NCBI GenBank assembly: GCA_963717455.1
Contig: OY970336.1
Span: 5,270,001 to 5,334,000, forward strand
From: Bog-473 sp963717455
Lineage (GTDB): Bacteria; Actinomycetota; Acidimicrobiia; Acidimicrobiales; RAAP-2
Reading direction: 5' to 3'
Length of the DNA stretch: 64,000 nt
Each line of letters opens with the position of its first letter. The stretch's first letter is position 1. Shown in pieces: positions 52,127 to 60,407 of the stretch. The position numbers and the translations under genes were made by a program. Under the pieces are notes generated by a model. The model was not told the DNA's origin. It saw only the letters and a program-made list of their open reading frames with translations, and made no database searches.

Positions 52127-53424
52127 ATGTTCCCCACTTCCAACTCGAGGTACTCGGCGAATTTGGCCTTGGCCGCTTCCAACTTTCCCGGGATCCACTG
52201 GGTGGGCCACATGGCATCCGTGCTCCCGTAGTCGCGCAGCACCTGTCGGGCGACGGTGGCCTTGTGCACCTCGGTGGGGCCGTCGGCCAGCCCCATGACC
52301 GCCGCGCCATGAATCATCATGAAGAACGGCACCTCATTGGTGGTGCCGAGCGCTCCATGCACCTGCATCGCCCTCCAAGCGATGTCGTGCAGCACGCTCG
52401 GCATGATCACCTTGGCCGTGGAAATGTCCTTGCGGGCGCGTGTGTAGTCGTTGTACTTGTCGATCTCCCACGCCGTGTACAGCACGAAGAGCCGGAACTG
52501 CACCAACTGGGCATACGAATCGGCGATGTATCCCTGCACGAACTGCTTCTCGGCCAGGACTCCATCCGCCGTCTGCCGGCTCAGCGCCCTCTCACACATC
52601 ATGTCGAGCGCCTTTTGGGCCAGCCCGATCGTCCGCATGGCGTGGTGGATCCGACCCCCGCCGAGGCGAGTTTGTGCGACGGCGAACGCCTGGCCCTCGC
52701 CGCCGAGCAACGCCTCCTCCGGCACCCGAGCGTCCTCGTAGTGGATCAAGGCGTGGAAGCCCTCGTTGAGCGGTTCGCCATAGAGGCCCACGTTGCGCAC
52801 GATGTTGACGCCAGGGGTGTCCGTCGGCACCAGGAACATCGACATTCCCTGGTACGAGCTTATCTCCGGGTTCGTGACCGCCATGACGATCAGGAACGAC
52901 GACGTCTTGGCGTTCGAGGAGAAGTATTTCCACCCATTGATGACCCACTCGTCCCCGTCTTTGACGGCGCGGGTCGTGAACAGCGTCGGATCCGCGCCTG
53001 CGTGAGGCTCGGTCATGGAGAAACTCGAGAACATCTCCCCGTCGAGCAGAGGTTGCAGATACCGCTGCTTCTGCTCCGGCGTGCCGTAGTGGGCAATGAT
53101 CTCGGCGTTGCCGGTATCGGGCGCCTGCGTGCCGAACACGGTCGAAGCCCACGGAGACCGGCCCAGGATCTCGTTCAGCAGCGCCAGCTTCAACTGGCCG
53201 AAGCCCTGACCTCCCAGCTCGGGTCCCAGGTGGGTCGCGGACAGGCCCTGCCGGCGCACCTCCTCCTTGAGGGGGTCGATGATGCTGCGCCGCGTCGCGT
53301 CCAGCGGCACGAACTGCTCGTGGGGGAACAGGTAGTCGAGTGGCTCGACCTCCTCCCGCACGAACTCGTCGGCCCAGTCCAGCTTCTTCTGGTACTCGGG
53401 GTCGGTCTCGAAGTCCCATCCCAT
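52123..53424 (-). CDS. Acyl-CoA dehydrogenase
   Basis: 433 aa. ATG 53424 (MGWDFETDPEYQKKLDWADE) follows GAGGAAGGGG, so the longer upstream frame is not used. Blocks: HLGPELGGQGFGQLKLALLN, MFSSFSMTEPHAGADPTLFT (flavin/substrate loop), NGWKYFSSNAKTSSFLIVMA, and VHGALGTTNEVPFFMMIHGA near the C-terminus. The group is close to FadE2-like long-chain or branched acyl-CoA dehydrogenases. It is divergent from the acyl-CoA ligase; the dyad between them resembles that at the TetR start, suggesting shared repression. Confidence 0.92.
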   Translation of the reverse strand: MGWDFETDPEYQKKLDWADEFVREEVEPLDYLFPHEQFVPLDATRRSIIDPLKEEVRRQGLSATHLGPELGGQGFGQLKLALLNEILGRSPWASTVFGTQAPDTGNAEIIAHYGTPEQKQRYLQPLLDGEMFSSFSMTEPHAGADPTLFTTRAVKDGDEWVINGWKYFSSNAKTSSFLIVMAVTNPEISSYQGMSMFLVPTDTPGVNIVRNVGLYGEPLNEGFHALIHYEDARVPEEALLGGEGQAFAVAQTRLGGGRIHHAMRTIGLAQKALDMMCERALSRQTADGVLAEKQFVQGYIADSYAQLVQFRLFVLYTAWEIDKYNDYTRARKDISTAKVIMPSVLHDIAWRAMQVHGALGTTNEVPFFMMIHGAAVMGLADGPTEVHKATVARQVLRDYGSTDAMWPTQWIPGKLEAAKAKFAEYLELEVGNM

Positions 53425-53446
53425 CGCAGCCCCTTCCTCGCCCGGC

Positions 53447-53461
53447 CAGAATACTATTCTG
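53447..53461. promoter_or_regulatory. TetR operator candidate between acyl-CoA dehydrogenase and ligase
   Basis: CAGAATA-C-TATTCTG is a perfect 15-bp dyad 23 bp upstream of the dehydrogenase ATG and about 70 bp upstream of the ligase GTG. It contains TACTAT/TAGTAT, which could serve as -10 elements in both directions. A related dyad lies at the start codon of the nearby TetR gene. Confidence 0.65.
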
Positions 53462-53529
53462 TTTGAAGAGAACACAATTCCTGACGAGAGGGCGCAGCGT
53501 CGACCCGGCAGAGTGGAGGCATCGAACCC

Positions 53530-55086
53530 GTGAGCCCATACGAGATGACCCCGGGTTGGCATGCCGGACGGGTGCCGGATGTACCCGCCGTCATCATGGG
53601 ATCGAGCGGTGAGACCGTGACCTATGCGCAGCTCGAAGAGCGGTCAGTGCGCTTCGCCCGGGCCCTGCGCAGGCTCGGTGTGGGCGTCGGCGATCACATC
53701 GCCATCTTGATGGAGAACACTCGCCCGTACCTCGAGGTCGCATGGGCCGCCCAGCGGTCCGGCCTGTACTACACGGCGATCAACACTCATCTGCACGCGT
53801 CCGAGGTGCAGTACGTCCTCAATGACTGCGGCGCTCTCGCGCTGGTCACCTCCGAACGCATGGCGGATGTGGTAGCCGGACTCGATCTCTCGCGGATCGG
53901 CATCCGGATATCCGTGCACGGACAGGTGCCCGGGTTCGACTCCTACGACGACGTCCTGGCCGGTGCTGCCCGGGACCCACTCGATGACGAGTGTGAAGGC
54001 CGAGAGATGCTGTACTCCTCGGGAACCACGGGACGACCCAAGGGCGTCCGAAAGCAACTGCCCGGCACGGCGCTGGGTGACCCGGAGTCGGCACCGGTGC
54101 AGATAGCCCGGGGCCTCGTCGCTCGCGGTGGCGGACCCGGGTCTGTCTACCTGTCCCCGGCCCCCCTGTATCACGGCGCGCCGCTCGTCTCGTCGATGTC
54201 GATCCACCGTGTGGGCGGGACGGTCGTCGTGATGGAGCGCTTCGACCCACGACAGTGCCTCGAGCTGATCGAACGGTACCGGGTGACGCAGGCCCAGTTC
54301 GTGCCCACGATGTTCGTGCGGATGCTCCGCCTCCCGCAGCAGGAGCGGGAACAGCATGACCTGTCGAGCCTCGAGTACGTGGTCCACGCGGCCGCGCCCT
54401 GCCCCATCGCCGTCAAGCGTCAGATGCTCGACTGGTGGGGCCCGATCATCCACGAGTACTACTCGGGCACCGAGGACATCGGCACCGCCTACATCACGCC
54501 ACAGGAGTGGCTGTCCCATCCCGGCTCGGTCGGGCGCCCGATGAGCGAGTGCCACATCGTGGCCGAGTCCGGAGAGGAGCTTTCACCCGGGCAGGCCGGG
54601 ATCGTGTACTTCGCCGGCGGCCGCCTGTTCGAGTACCACAACGATCCCGAGAAGACCGCGTCCGTCACGAACGAGCGTGGGTGGCGGACGCTCGGTGACA
54701 TCGGCTACCTGGACGAAGACGGCTATCTGTACCTCACCGACCGCCTGGCGCACATGGTGATCTCCGGCGGCGTCAACGTCTATCCCCAGGAGGCGGAGAA
54801 CGTCCTCGCCGGCCATCCCGCGGTGGCCGACGTCGCCGTCATCGGCGTGCCGGATCCCGAGATGGGTGAGGCGGTCAAGGCGGTGGTGACGCCCACCGAC
54901 CCGGACGCCGCCGGGCCCCAGCTGGAAGCCGAGCTGTTGGCCCATTGCCGCTCCGAGCTGGCGTCCTACAAGTGCCCGCGCAGCATCGACTTCCTCGACG
55001 AGCTCCCGCGGGACGACAACGGCAAGCTCTACAAACGGCTCCTCCGGGAGCGCTTCTGGGCGGGCCACGACTCCCGCGTCATTTAG
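53530..55086 (+). CDS. Acyl-CoA ligase (AMP-forming)
   Basis: 518 aa, ATP-dependent activation of a carboxylic acid to its CoA thioester in the cytosol. Motifs: A3 EMLYSSGTTGRPKGVRKQLP, HEYYSGTEDIGTAYITPQEW (A5), RGWRTLGDIGYLDEDGYLYL (A7/A8), DRLAHMVISGGVNVYPQEAE and the catalytic Lys in PRDDNGKLYKRLLRERFW. GTG 53530 or ATG 53545 may start it. It belongs to the fatty-acid-CoA ligase (FadD) group with substrate unknown. It works upstream of the adjacent dehydrogenase and hydratase in a beta-oxidation-like pathway. Confidence 0.92.
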   Translation: MSPYEMTPGWHAGRVPDVPAVIMGSSGETVTYAQLEERSVRFARALRRLGVGVGDHIAILMENTRPYLEVAWAAQRSGLYYTAINTHLHASEVQYVLNDCGALALVTSERMADVVAGLDLSRIGIRISVHGQVPGFDSYDDVLAGAARDPLDDECEGREMLYSSGTTGRPKGVRKQLPGTALGDPESAPVQIARGLVARGGGPGSVYLSPAPLYHGAPLVSSMSIHRVGGTVVVMERFDPRQCLELIERYRVTQAQFVPTMFVRMLRLPQQEREQHDLSSLEYVVHAAAPCPIAVKRQMLDWWGPIIHEYYSGTEDIGTAYITPQEWLSHPGSVGRPMSECHIVAESGEELSPGQAGIVYFAGGRLFEYHNDPEKTASVTNERGWRTLGDIGYLDEDGYLYLTDRLAHMVISGGVNVYPQEAENVLAGHPAVADVAVIGVPDPEMGEAVKAVVTPTDPDAAGPQLEAELLAHCRSELASYKCPRSIDFLDELPRDDNGKLYKRLLRERFWAGHDSRVI

Positions 55087-55174
55087 TCCGTGCGCAACAA
55101 CAGGCCTGCTCTGACCGGACCGCGTCGATGAGCACCGCTGTCTCCGTCGGTGCGGCGCGGGACGAGTGAGCAGG

Positions 55175-55978
55175 TCAAGAGGTCAGCCGACGACCACGGG
55201 CGGTGACAGCGGCCCGGCGGGCACCCACATCGCTGGTACCCGGCTGCCAGGTCTCGGCCATGTACCCCTCAATCAGGTGGGCCTCGTCGAGCGTCGCTGC
55301 GTTGGCGATCTGGCGGTAGTGCTGCAGCAAGCGACGCACACCCCGCTGGTCGTTGCTCGCGATGTCGGCGGCCAACCGGCGCGTGAAGGGCAAGAGATCA
55401 TCATGCGGCACGACATGGTTGACCAGACCGACGCGCAACGCCTCCTCGGCAGTCAGGAAGTTCCCCGTGAGGGACAGCTCAATCGCACGCCGGAGTCCAA
55501 CAGACTGGGCCAAGAGGACGGTGATCCCGCCGCCCGGCATGACCCCCACCCTCGCATGGGTGTCGGCGAACCTCGCTCGCTCCGAAGCCACCAGGAAGCT
55601 GCACTGCAGGGCGATCTCGAGTCCGCCGGTCACCGCGACGCCGTTGACGGCGCCGATGATCGGCTTGTCGATGAGGGGGAGGAACCGGTACAGGCCATTG
55701 GTGCCCCGCTCCGGCCCCTGACCGCGAGCCCGGGGGGCTGCGGTCGGGGGCGTCTCCCCCGTGACTTCCTTCAGGTCGATGCCGGCACAAAAGGCCGGAT
55801 CGGCACCGGTCAAGATCATGGCGGCGACTCCGGAGTCGTCCCCCACGGTCGTGACCGCGTCCCACAGGTCATGGGTCACGGCCCGGCTCAGCGCGTTCCG
55901 TGCCTCAGGGCGGTTCAGAGTGACCGTTGCGATGCCGTCCTCGATGTCGAGGAGGACGAGAGGCTCAGTGTCGACCAC
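55175..55978 (-). CDS. Enoyl-CoA hydratase/isomerase family protein
   Basis: 267 aa crotonase-fold protein that adds water to an enoyl-CoA. LNRPEARNALSRAV, ILTGADPAFCAGIDLKEVTG (oxyanion hole), AVNGVAVTGGLEIALQCSFL and ADTHARVGVMPGGGITVLLA are all family motifs. The residue normally Glu in the second catalytic position lies in the HARVGVMPGG region, where the usual Glu is not obvious, so activity may differ. GTG 55978 follows TGGAGGTG. It is 68 bp downstream of the TetR gene on the same strand, probably co-transcribed, and convergent with the ligase. Confidence 0.9.
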   Translation of the reverse strand: MVDTEPLVLLDIEDGIATVTLNRPEARNALSRAVTHDLWDAVTTVGDDSGVAAMILTGADPAFCAGIDLKEVTGETPPTAAPRARGQGPERGTNGLYRFLPLIDKPIIGAVNGVAVTGGLEIALQCSFLVASERARFADTHARVGVMPGGGITVLLAQSVGLRRAIELSLTGNFLTAEEALRVGLVNHVVPHDDLLPFTRRLAADIASNDQRGVRRLLQHYRQIANAATLDEAHLIEGYMAETWQPGTSDVGARRAAVTARGRRLTS

Positions 55979-56046
55979 GGTGCACCTCCAAAATCCGTGA
56001 TAAACGTGTGCGGCGGTTCATGGACGAGTCACGACCCCGATGCCCG

Positions 56047-56697
56047 TCACGGCTTCACCGGGTGGGCCATGGCGACCCCGATGCAGAACTCGGTGATGTG
56101 CTCGACTTCCTCCCGGGTCGGCCGCTGGCGGGCCCAGAGGTAGTCCGCCACTTTGCCGAGCGTGGCGTGGGCCACGAGGGAGGCGTCCACCTCGGGGCTG
56201 GTGCTGCCAAGAGCGGCCAAGGGCTCGTGCAGCAGCGCCGCCAGGGGGATGCTCGCGTTGTGGCGACCCGCCGTCACGCCGGTACCGATGCTGCTTCCGT
56301 TCCAGAGTACGGCCAACGTCGTGGAGGCGGCCTCCTCTCGGGTCTGCGACAGCACGCCCTCGACCCAGCTGCGCACCTTGCGTTCCGGCGTCACTTCTTT
56401 GCTCATCTGGTGCGCGATGTAACTGGCGAGTCTTTGCGTACCGTCCTCGAGGAGGGCGACCACCAACGCGTCCTTCGAGGAGAAGTGCCGGTAGAAGGTG
56501 TCGTTGGAGACACCGGCGGCGGCGACGATGTCGGCCACACGAGCACGCGCCGCGGTGCCATGCTTGCTCATGATGACGAGGGCGGCGTCGAGGAGTCGCC
56601 GGACCTCGTTCGTGTAGTCGGGACCCCGCTTGGCCAGCGTGTCGGCGGCGATCCGCGCTGCGACGTCCTTCGTGGGGGGAACGGTATTCTCCGTCAC
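56047..56697 (-). CDS. TetR-family regulator of the acyl-CoA gene group
   Basis: 216 aa. The HTH is ARVADIVAAAGVSNDTFYRH and FSSKDALVVALLEDGTQ follows. Start is GTG 56697, directly abutting a 15-bp dyad. A possible promoter (TTGCGT, 17 nt, CAGAAT on the minus strand) would start transcription only a few bases before the GTG, making a nearly leaderless mRNA. The same dyad type occurs in front of the dehydrogenase and ligase genes. The likely effector is an acyl-CoA intermediate, as for related FadR/KstR-like TetRs (inference). Confidence 0.9.
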   Translation of the reverse strand: MTENTVPPTKDVAARIAADTLAKRGPDYTNEVRRLLDAALVIMSKHGTAARARVADIVAAAGVSNDTFYRHFSSKDALVVALLEDGTQRLASYIAHQMSKEVTPERKVRSWVEGVLSQTREEAASTTLAVLWNGSSIGTGVTAGRHNASIPLAALLHEPLAALGSTSPEVDASLVAHATLGKVADYLWARQRPTREEVEHITEFCIGVAMAHPVKP

Positions 56698-56712
56698 CAG
56701 AACAGGATTCTG
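56698..56712. promoter_or_regulatory. TetR autoregulatory operator candidate
   Basis: CAGAA-CAGGA-TTCTG, 15 bp with five-base arms identical to those of the dyad at 53447-53461. It lies immediately before the TetR start codon and covers the presumed -10 region. Binding would block its own promoter. Confidence 0.55.
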
Positions 56713-56760
56713 GCACAGCCGACGATCGGACGCAACTCGAGCAGATCAGGATGACCGTCG

Positions 56761-57535
56761 TCACCCGGGGGATGAGCTGAAGATCGCTTCGAGCCGAGCC
56801 ACGAGCTCGCGAAAAGCCGTTCCCCCGGGGTCGATCATCGTGATGTGTCCCACGCCCGGCAGGGGCACGTACTCGACGTGGTCTCCGAGGGATCGAGCCA
56901 ATTCGACGTAGTCGGCGCTGAGCGACGCCGGTACCGTCGTGTCCGCCCATCCGTGCAGGAGGAATTGGGGCGTGCCCAGAGGAATGAGCGATGCGGGGGA
57001 ACCCAACGCATACCGATCCGGCACGTCTTCGGGACTTCCGCCCATGAGCGCAGTGACCGCTCCGTTCCCGATCTTGCTCCCAGCGGCTGCTGCGAGATCG
57101 ACTACACCAGCAAGGGACACCGCCGCGCATACCCGCACGGACGGCGGTCGCGGGCACGGACTACCCGTTGTCCGGCGTGAACCCGCCCAGAGGGGCCAAA
57201 TGGCCGCCGGCAGAGTGTCCGCACGTCGCAACCCGCCGCTGGTCGATTCCGTCCACCGCAGCCAGTGCCTCAATGGCTTGGGAGACGTCGTCGAACGTCG
57301 CAGGCCACCCCCCAGAGCCGAAGGCGCCCACCCTGCGGTATTCGATGTTGTACGCAACCCACCCGTGTGCCACGACCGCTTCCGCCATCCTGTGCATGAG
57401 CCGTTTGGTGTAGATCTGGCGCCAGAAGCCTCCGTGGATGAGTGCCACGACGGGCAGTGCATGGTCCTCGACACCGGGTCGCCAGACTTCAGCCACTTGA
57501 GCCCGGTCAGGTCCGTACAACGTTGCCTTCATCAT
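56761..57535 (-). CDS. Alpha/beta hydrolase (frameshifted)
   Basis: About 257 aa after correction. The first frame (57535 down to about 57195) gives VVALIHGGFWRQIYTKRLMH (oxyanion HGG) and the nucleophile elbow RRVATCGHSAGGHLA. The next frame continues LWAGSRRTTGSPCPRPPSVR, VRVCAAVSLAGVVDLA, QFLLHGWADTTVPASLSADY (acid) and LPGVGHITMIDPGG (His). The join lies in a GGGG run at 57192-57195 and needs one base removed. Kynurenine-formamidase/esterase-like architecture. The ATG overlaps the stop of the acyltransferase gene by 4 bp, so they form an operon. Confidence 0.78.
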
Positions 57536-58985
57536 GACCCCACCAGCACGTTGCGGGCATCCATCATGACGGTCTGCCGGTCAGCGAGCACCGAGTCGAG
57601 CACATCTCGGCGATCCTTGACGGTCCGGTATCCCTCCATGACACCACCGATGCCCTTGATGCGTTCAATGAGCCGTACGGCGACATAGCCGCACAGCGGT
57701 GCCGCGAGCGCTGCGATGAAGCCAGCCCAGGGGCCGTACACCCGACCGACGACAAGACCCACGAGTGCGTAGACGATCACGAACGAGGCGAAACATCCGA
57801 GCAGCTTCACCGTGGCCTTGATCCCCTCGTTCGTCGGCTTCTTGGCCATCTGCTTGATGACTTGAAACGGAAGGACGTGGACGACCACTCCGATTGCGGC
57901 GAAGGGGAGGGCGACGACGACCTTCAGCATGGACCACGTCAGTGCCAGCCTCACTCGGCGTCTGGAGTACTCTGCGACCACCTGGGAGTCGTTCAGTCCG
58001 AGAAGGCTCAGGTCCCGTTCGTACGTTTCGAATGATGCGAGCAGGTGCTGCAACGCAACGCCTCCAACTGTCGGCCGGATCGTTGTGAGGCGCGCGGCAA
58101 CGCTCACCTGATCGACCATGTCGACGTCCGAGGGCGGATGTGCGGACGACAACCTCTGCGATGCGGGACAGGAGATCGGCCTGTGCCCACGAGGAGTAGG
58201 TCGGGCTCACAGTGTGCAGCTGCGCCGCCAGGTCTTCGGTGAATGTGCGGACTGCCTCGCGGCCATCCGTCCGGTATTCCTGTGCCCAACGACCGATCCC
58301 GACCGGCTCGGACACGCGCACAAGGGCCCGGGAGCGGAACCGGGCCTTGGCGTCGTACACCAGCCCGACCGCGATTGATTGGACGCCCTCGACCCCGCCA
58401 TCGATACCGGCCTCCAGCGCGATCCGGGCGGCACCCGTCTTCAAGGGCTGGAGTGACGGCTCGTCATGGCTGATCCCCTCGGGGAACACAGCCACCAGCC
58501 CACCCTTCCCCAGAAGGTCGTGGCAGGTGGCAAAGGCCGACACGTTGCCATCACCCGGCACGGCATCGATCGTCCGAAAGACCGGGATCACCCCGGCCAG
58601 TTTCTGGAACGGCCACAGCGCGGGGACCCTGAACAGCGTCGACTTGCCGAGAAACCGGGGGTACGGGCGCAGCGTCGCCATCAGGAGCAGGCCGTCGACC
58701 AATCCGTTGCTGTGATTGGCCACCAACACCACCGGTCCGGACACTGGAACAAGCTCGCCGCCTTCGACTTGGACGCTTCGAAAACACGCGGACGAGAAGG
58801 CGCGCCCTGACCCAGTCGCCCAGACGCCGCATTCCGCGATCGTCAGTTCCAGCACGGCGCACGGGCGCTGCGTCGCTGAAGTACCGCGGCAGCATCACCA
58901 GCAATTTCGGTGCAGATCGCCTGGACGGATTTCTGGATCCCGAATCCGTAGAGGAATCTTGATCATCCGGCTCGAGTTCCCACAT
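57532..58985 (-). CDS. PlsC-like acyltransferase with C-terminal membrane domain (two frameshifts)
   Basis: Predicted full length about 480 aa. The N-terminal part from ATG 58985 (MWELEPDDQDSSTDSGSR) runs to LVRVF; at a four-base T run near 58780 the frame shifts. The catalytic domain then reads SGPVVLVANHSNGLVDGLLL (the HxxxxD motif as NHSNGLVD) and GLVAVFPEGISHDEPSLQPL (FPEG motif). A second shift between about 58135 and 58165 leads into SSAHPPSDVDMVDQVSVAAR and a tail with two to three helices (RLALTWSMLKVVVALPFAAI, FASFVIVYALVGLVVGRVYG). 1-acyl-glycerol-3-phosphate acyltransferase activity is likely by motif. Whether both breaks are sequencing errors or decay is unclear. Confidence 0.7.
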
Positions 58986-59122
58986 CGATGGGACCCGTTC
59001 CGGGGAGTTGGGTCGTCTCTTCGTTGGACCTAATTTGCCTTGGTACCTGCAAGATCCGGCAGGCAAGCCATGAAGGTCCTGCCGCACGGCGCACGTGCAC
59101 TCATGAGAGGAGCGTCCCAGCC

Positions 59123-59857
59123 ATGAGCACCTTCATCACCGAGGTCCGTGAGACCTTGGCCCCGAGCCGATCAGACCGTTTCGGTCCATTGCCGCCGCTC
59201 CTGATCGCGATGACGGTCGTCACCGGCCTCGTCGATGCCTTCAGCTACCTGGTGCTGGGCCATGTCTTCGTCGCCAACATGACCGGCAATGTCGTCTTCC
59301 TGGGGTTTGCGGTCGCCGGAGCCCCCGGATTCTCGATACCCGCCTCGCTCATCGCGCTGGCCTCCTTCTGGGCCGGATCGGTGATCGGCGGCAGGATCGT
59401 CGCCCGGTACGGCCGTCACCGAGGTCGGCACCTTGCGGCCGCCATGGCCCTCCAGTCGGTCTTCTTCGCCATCGCGGTGGTTCTCGCAGCACTCAGCTCG
59501 AACCCTCCCCATGAGTCGTTCAGATATGCGCTGATCGTCGTCCTCAGCCTGGCCACGGGCGTCCAGAACGCCAGCGTCCGCAAGTTGGCAGTGCCCGACC
59601 TGACCACGACCGTGTTGACCATGACCGTGACCGGCCTCGGGGCCGACAGTGCGCTCGGCGGAGGGACGGGTTCCAAATCCGGCCGACGCCTTGTCGCAGT
59701 CGCCGCCATGTTCGTCGGAGCACTGATGGGAGCGTTGCTGGTTCTCCACGTGCACATCGTGATCCCACTGGCCATTGGATTGGCCGTGACGGTGCTCGTC
59801 GCTTTCACAAGCCAGATGGCGGGCAAACTTGACCCGCCCTGGACTCGGGTCGACTGA
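59123..59857 (+). CDS. YoaK/DUF1275 family membrane protein
   Basis: 244 aa, six helices. LIAMTVVTGLVDAFSYLVLG and HVFVANMTGNVVFLGFAVAG are the DUF1275 signature, with GVQNASVRKLAVPDLTTTVL and MTVTGLGADS later. ATG 59123 follows GAGAGGAG with an 11-nt gap; an upstream frame extension is not needed. The role is unknown; the family is widespread and annotated only as membrane protein. It converges on the MarR gene, 18 bp apart. Confidence 0.9.
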   Translation: MSTFITEVRETLAPSRSDRFGPLPPLLIAMTVVTGLVDAFSYLVLGHVFVANMTGNVVFLGFAVAGAPGFSIPASLIALASFWAGSVIGGRIVARYGRHRGRHLAAAMALQSVFFAIAVVLAALSSNPPHESFRYALIVVLSLATGVQNASVRKLAVPDLTTTVLTMTVTGLGADSALGGGTGSKSGRRLVAVAAMFVGALMGALLVLHVHIVIPLAIGLAVTVLVAFTSQMAGKLDPPWTRVD

Positions 59858-59875
59858 GCGCGCCTTCGATTGGAG

Positions 59876-60319
59876 CTATCCCCCCGCAGGTAGATGGTCC
59901 TCGAGCGCCTTCACCAACAGGCGCCGGAACGTCGTCCGCTCCGATGCACTCAATCCACCGAGGATCTCGTCCTCGATGCTCCCCTGCGCCAATTCCGCCC
60001 GTTCGAGCGCCTCGAGGCCGGTGTGCGTGATGTCCACGATGTGACGCCGGCGGTCGGCTGGGTCCCGACGTCGCTCCACGTACTCGAGGTCCTCCAGGTC
60101 GTTGAGCACGAGGACCCCTGTGTTCGAGTCCATGGACAGGTCCTCGGTCATCGCCTGCTGCGACGCGCTCGGGTGGTCGCGCAGGTAGGCCAGCACGACC
60201 ATGTTCTTGAGGTTCATCCCCACGAGGTCGACTGAGCTGCGGAGAAACACGGCGCGGGCCAGCCTGGTCAGGAGCACGATCGTCCCGGTCGTCGGCGACG
60301 CGGCGGCCCGAGCCATCAC
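59876..60319 (-). CDS. MarR-family regulator of the adjacent efflux pump
   Basis: 147 aa winged helix protein. The HTH and wing are SASQQAMTEDLSMDSNTGVL and VLNDLEDLEYVERRRDPADR (DxRRRxxxxT as DRRRHIVDIT). GTG 60319 or ATG 60316 starts it. It is divergent from the DHA2-family transporter across a short spacer with a perfect dyad, the usual MarR/efflux arrangement in which drug binding releases repression of both genes. Confidence 0.9.
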   Translation of the reverse strand: MMARAAASPTTGTIVLLTRLARAVFLRSSVDLVGMNLKNMVVLAYLRDHPSASQQAMTEDLSMDSNTGVLVLNDLEDLEYVERRRDPADRRRHIVDITHTGLEALERAELAQGSIEDEILGGLSASERTTFRRLLVKALEDHLPAGG

Positions 60320-60383
60320 GACCCCGAGCCCCCCGCGGCCCGCTCGGCACCAGCCTGCACGACCATATCCATCACCCCTCTAC

Positions 60384-60407
60384 GATAGTCACGAAACCAT
60401 GACTATC
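60384..60407. promoter_or_regulatory. MarR operator candidate overlapping the transporter start
   Basis: GATAGTC (60384-60390) and GACTATC (60401-60407) are perfect inverted repeats across 10 bp. The transporter ATG (60399) sits in the spacer, so the right arm lies in the coding region. TACGAT at 60381-60386 could be its -10, implying a nearly leaderless transcript. Confidence 0.65.
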
